Notes under the pieces: generated by a model
What the model was told of the DNA's origin: nothing
The model's input: only the letters and a program-made list of their open reading frames with translations
Databases searched by the model: none
Shown: piece by piece, positions 57,036-57,371 of the stretch
How the letters are laid out: every line of letters begins with the position of its first letter
Numbering within the stretch: position 1 is the first letter of the stretch
Translations under genes and position numbers: made by a program
Source of the DNA: Bacteroidales bacterium
Lineage (GTDB): Bacteria > Bacteroidota > Bacteroidia > Bacteroidales > WCHB1-69
DNA length: 57,371 bases
Assembly: GCA_016288655.1 (NCBI GenBank)
Contig: JAEEKX010000011.1
Location: 1-57,371, forward strand
Direction of reading: 5' to 3'

Positions 57036-57371
57036 CACCAGAATTTCTAAATAAAGCAGTTCGTCATTGTAGGCTAATCATCGGAGAAGAATCCACGACA
57101 ACTGACGCAAAGATAGACCAATCTATCGAAATGGTCAAAATCTTGTTGGGTGCTGAAAATATTGATGCTATTCGATTAAAGCGAGAATTGCAAACCATAT
57201 ACTCAACACAAATTGATACATTTCGCATTTTAGTTGGCAGAGAGCGTAGACAACCTTGGTTGAACGATTTCAAAGCAAACGAACAATCAGAATGGAAGTT
57301 CTGGAAGCGTTATAAGGAGTATCTTGAAAATAAAGGATTTGCACCTCGCATTATTGAGAATTTGGACATCC
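57032..57371 (+). CDS. Z1-domain ATPase, N-terminal part, cut by the window end
   Basis: The reading frame is open from the ATG at 57032 (overlapping the previous stop) to the window end, 113 codons. The part WKFWKRYKEYLENKGFAPRI, IENLDI matches the region that precedes the Walker A motif in Z1 proteins, superfamily II helicase-like ATPases that partner MORC-type GHKL proteins in R-M operons. The ATPase motifs themselves lie outside the window, so the call rests on this N-domain and on the operon order. Confidence 0.7.
   Translation, partial: MTPEFLNKAVRHCRLIIGEESTTTDAKIDQSIEMVKILLGAENIDAIRLKRELQTIYSTQIDTFRILVGRERRQPWLNDFKANEQSEWKFWKRYKEYLENKGFAPRIIENLDI

Noticed and set aside
1-57371. CRISPR array, insertion sequence or integrase
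   Set aside because: No regularly spaced repeats and no transposase or integrase frame were found. The tandem repeats seen are short and low-complexity.

Overview
The window looks like the chromosome of an anaerobic, T9SS-bearing member of the Bacteroidales. Three kinds of evidence support this. Bacteroidetes-only families are present (DUF4249, DUF4292, DUF4271, a DUF6089-like barrel, type A and type B T9SS C-terminal sorting domains). Many genes are preceded by the Bacteroidetes -7 box TAnnTTTG. Desulfoferrodoxin and a large Fe-S/flavin enzyme suggest an anaerobic life. I cannot name a genus from sequence alone.

Layout. 0.03-1.1 kb: a one-domain voltage-gated cation channel and a small membrane protein. 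1.4-7.9 kb: a minus-strand accessory operon made of a three-copy paralogous small-protein family, a TerB-like protein, a Lys-rich repeat protein, an inner-membrane-anchored OmpA-domain protein, an LRR/TerB/repeat-domain fusion, a tandem-domain protein, two PD-(D/E)XK-like proteins and an HTH protein at its head. 8.2-12.2 kb: two glycosyltransferases, a metal-chelate binding lipoprotein and an FKBP isomerase. 12.4-16.8 kb: a 1075-residue multi-cofactor oxidoreductase, a structured RNA and an ECF sigma factor. 17.2-21.1 kb: a 1300-residue T9SS adhesin-like protein. 21.2-29.4 kb: a tight operon for an exported surface polymer (saccharopine dehydrogenase-like enzyme, Wzx flippase, CapA, two different ATP-grasp enzymes, Wzy-like polymerase, glycosyltransferase). 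29.6-52.8 kb: mostly core genes (rpmB, ispD, desulfoferrodoxin, Xaa-Pro aminopeptidase, YfcC transporter, signal peptidase I, SurA/PpiD-like foldases, rsmE, htpG, O-antigen ligase, CtpA protease, yidD, rnpA, hemD), with one more T9SS protein. 52.9-57.4 kb: tRNA-Leu, a gene remnant, a structured leader RNA and an AT-rich restriction-modification island (C5 methyltransferase, BamHI-like ExE nuclease, MORC-type GHKL ATPase, Z1 ATPase) cut by the window edge.

Most interesting points. (1) The 1.4-7.9 kb operon appears to be an undescribed TerB-linked envelope/DNA stress or defence system, with a 26-bp palindrome between its HTH gene and the rest. (2) Two homologous long-hairpin elements, at 8.0 kb (minus strand) and 15.8 kb (plus strand), share conserved stem sequences and each lies between a -7 box and a T-run, so they look like members of one ncRNA or hairpin-repeat family. 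(3) A second type of long-hairpin RNA ending in an intrinsic terminator abuts the methyltransferase start codon. (4) htpG has a near-perfect sigma-54 -24/-12 promoter with a nearby palindrome.
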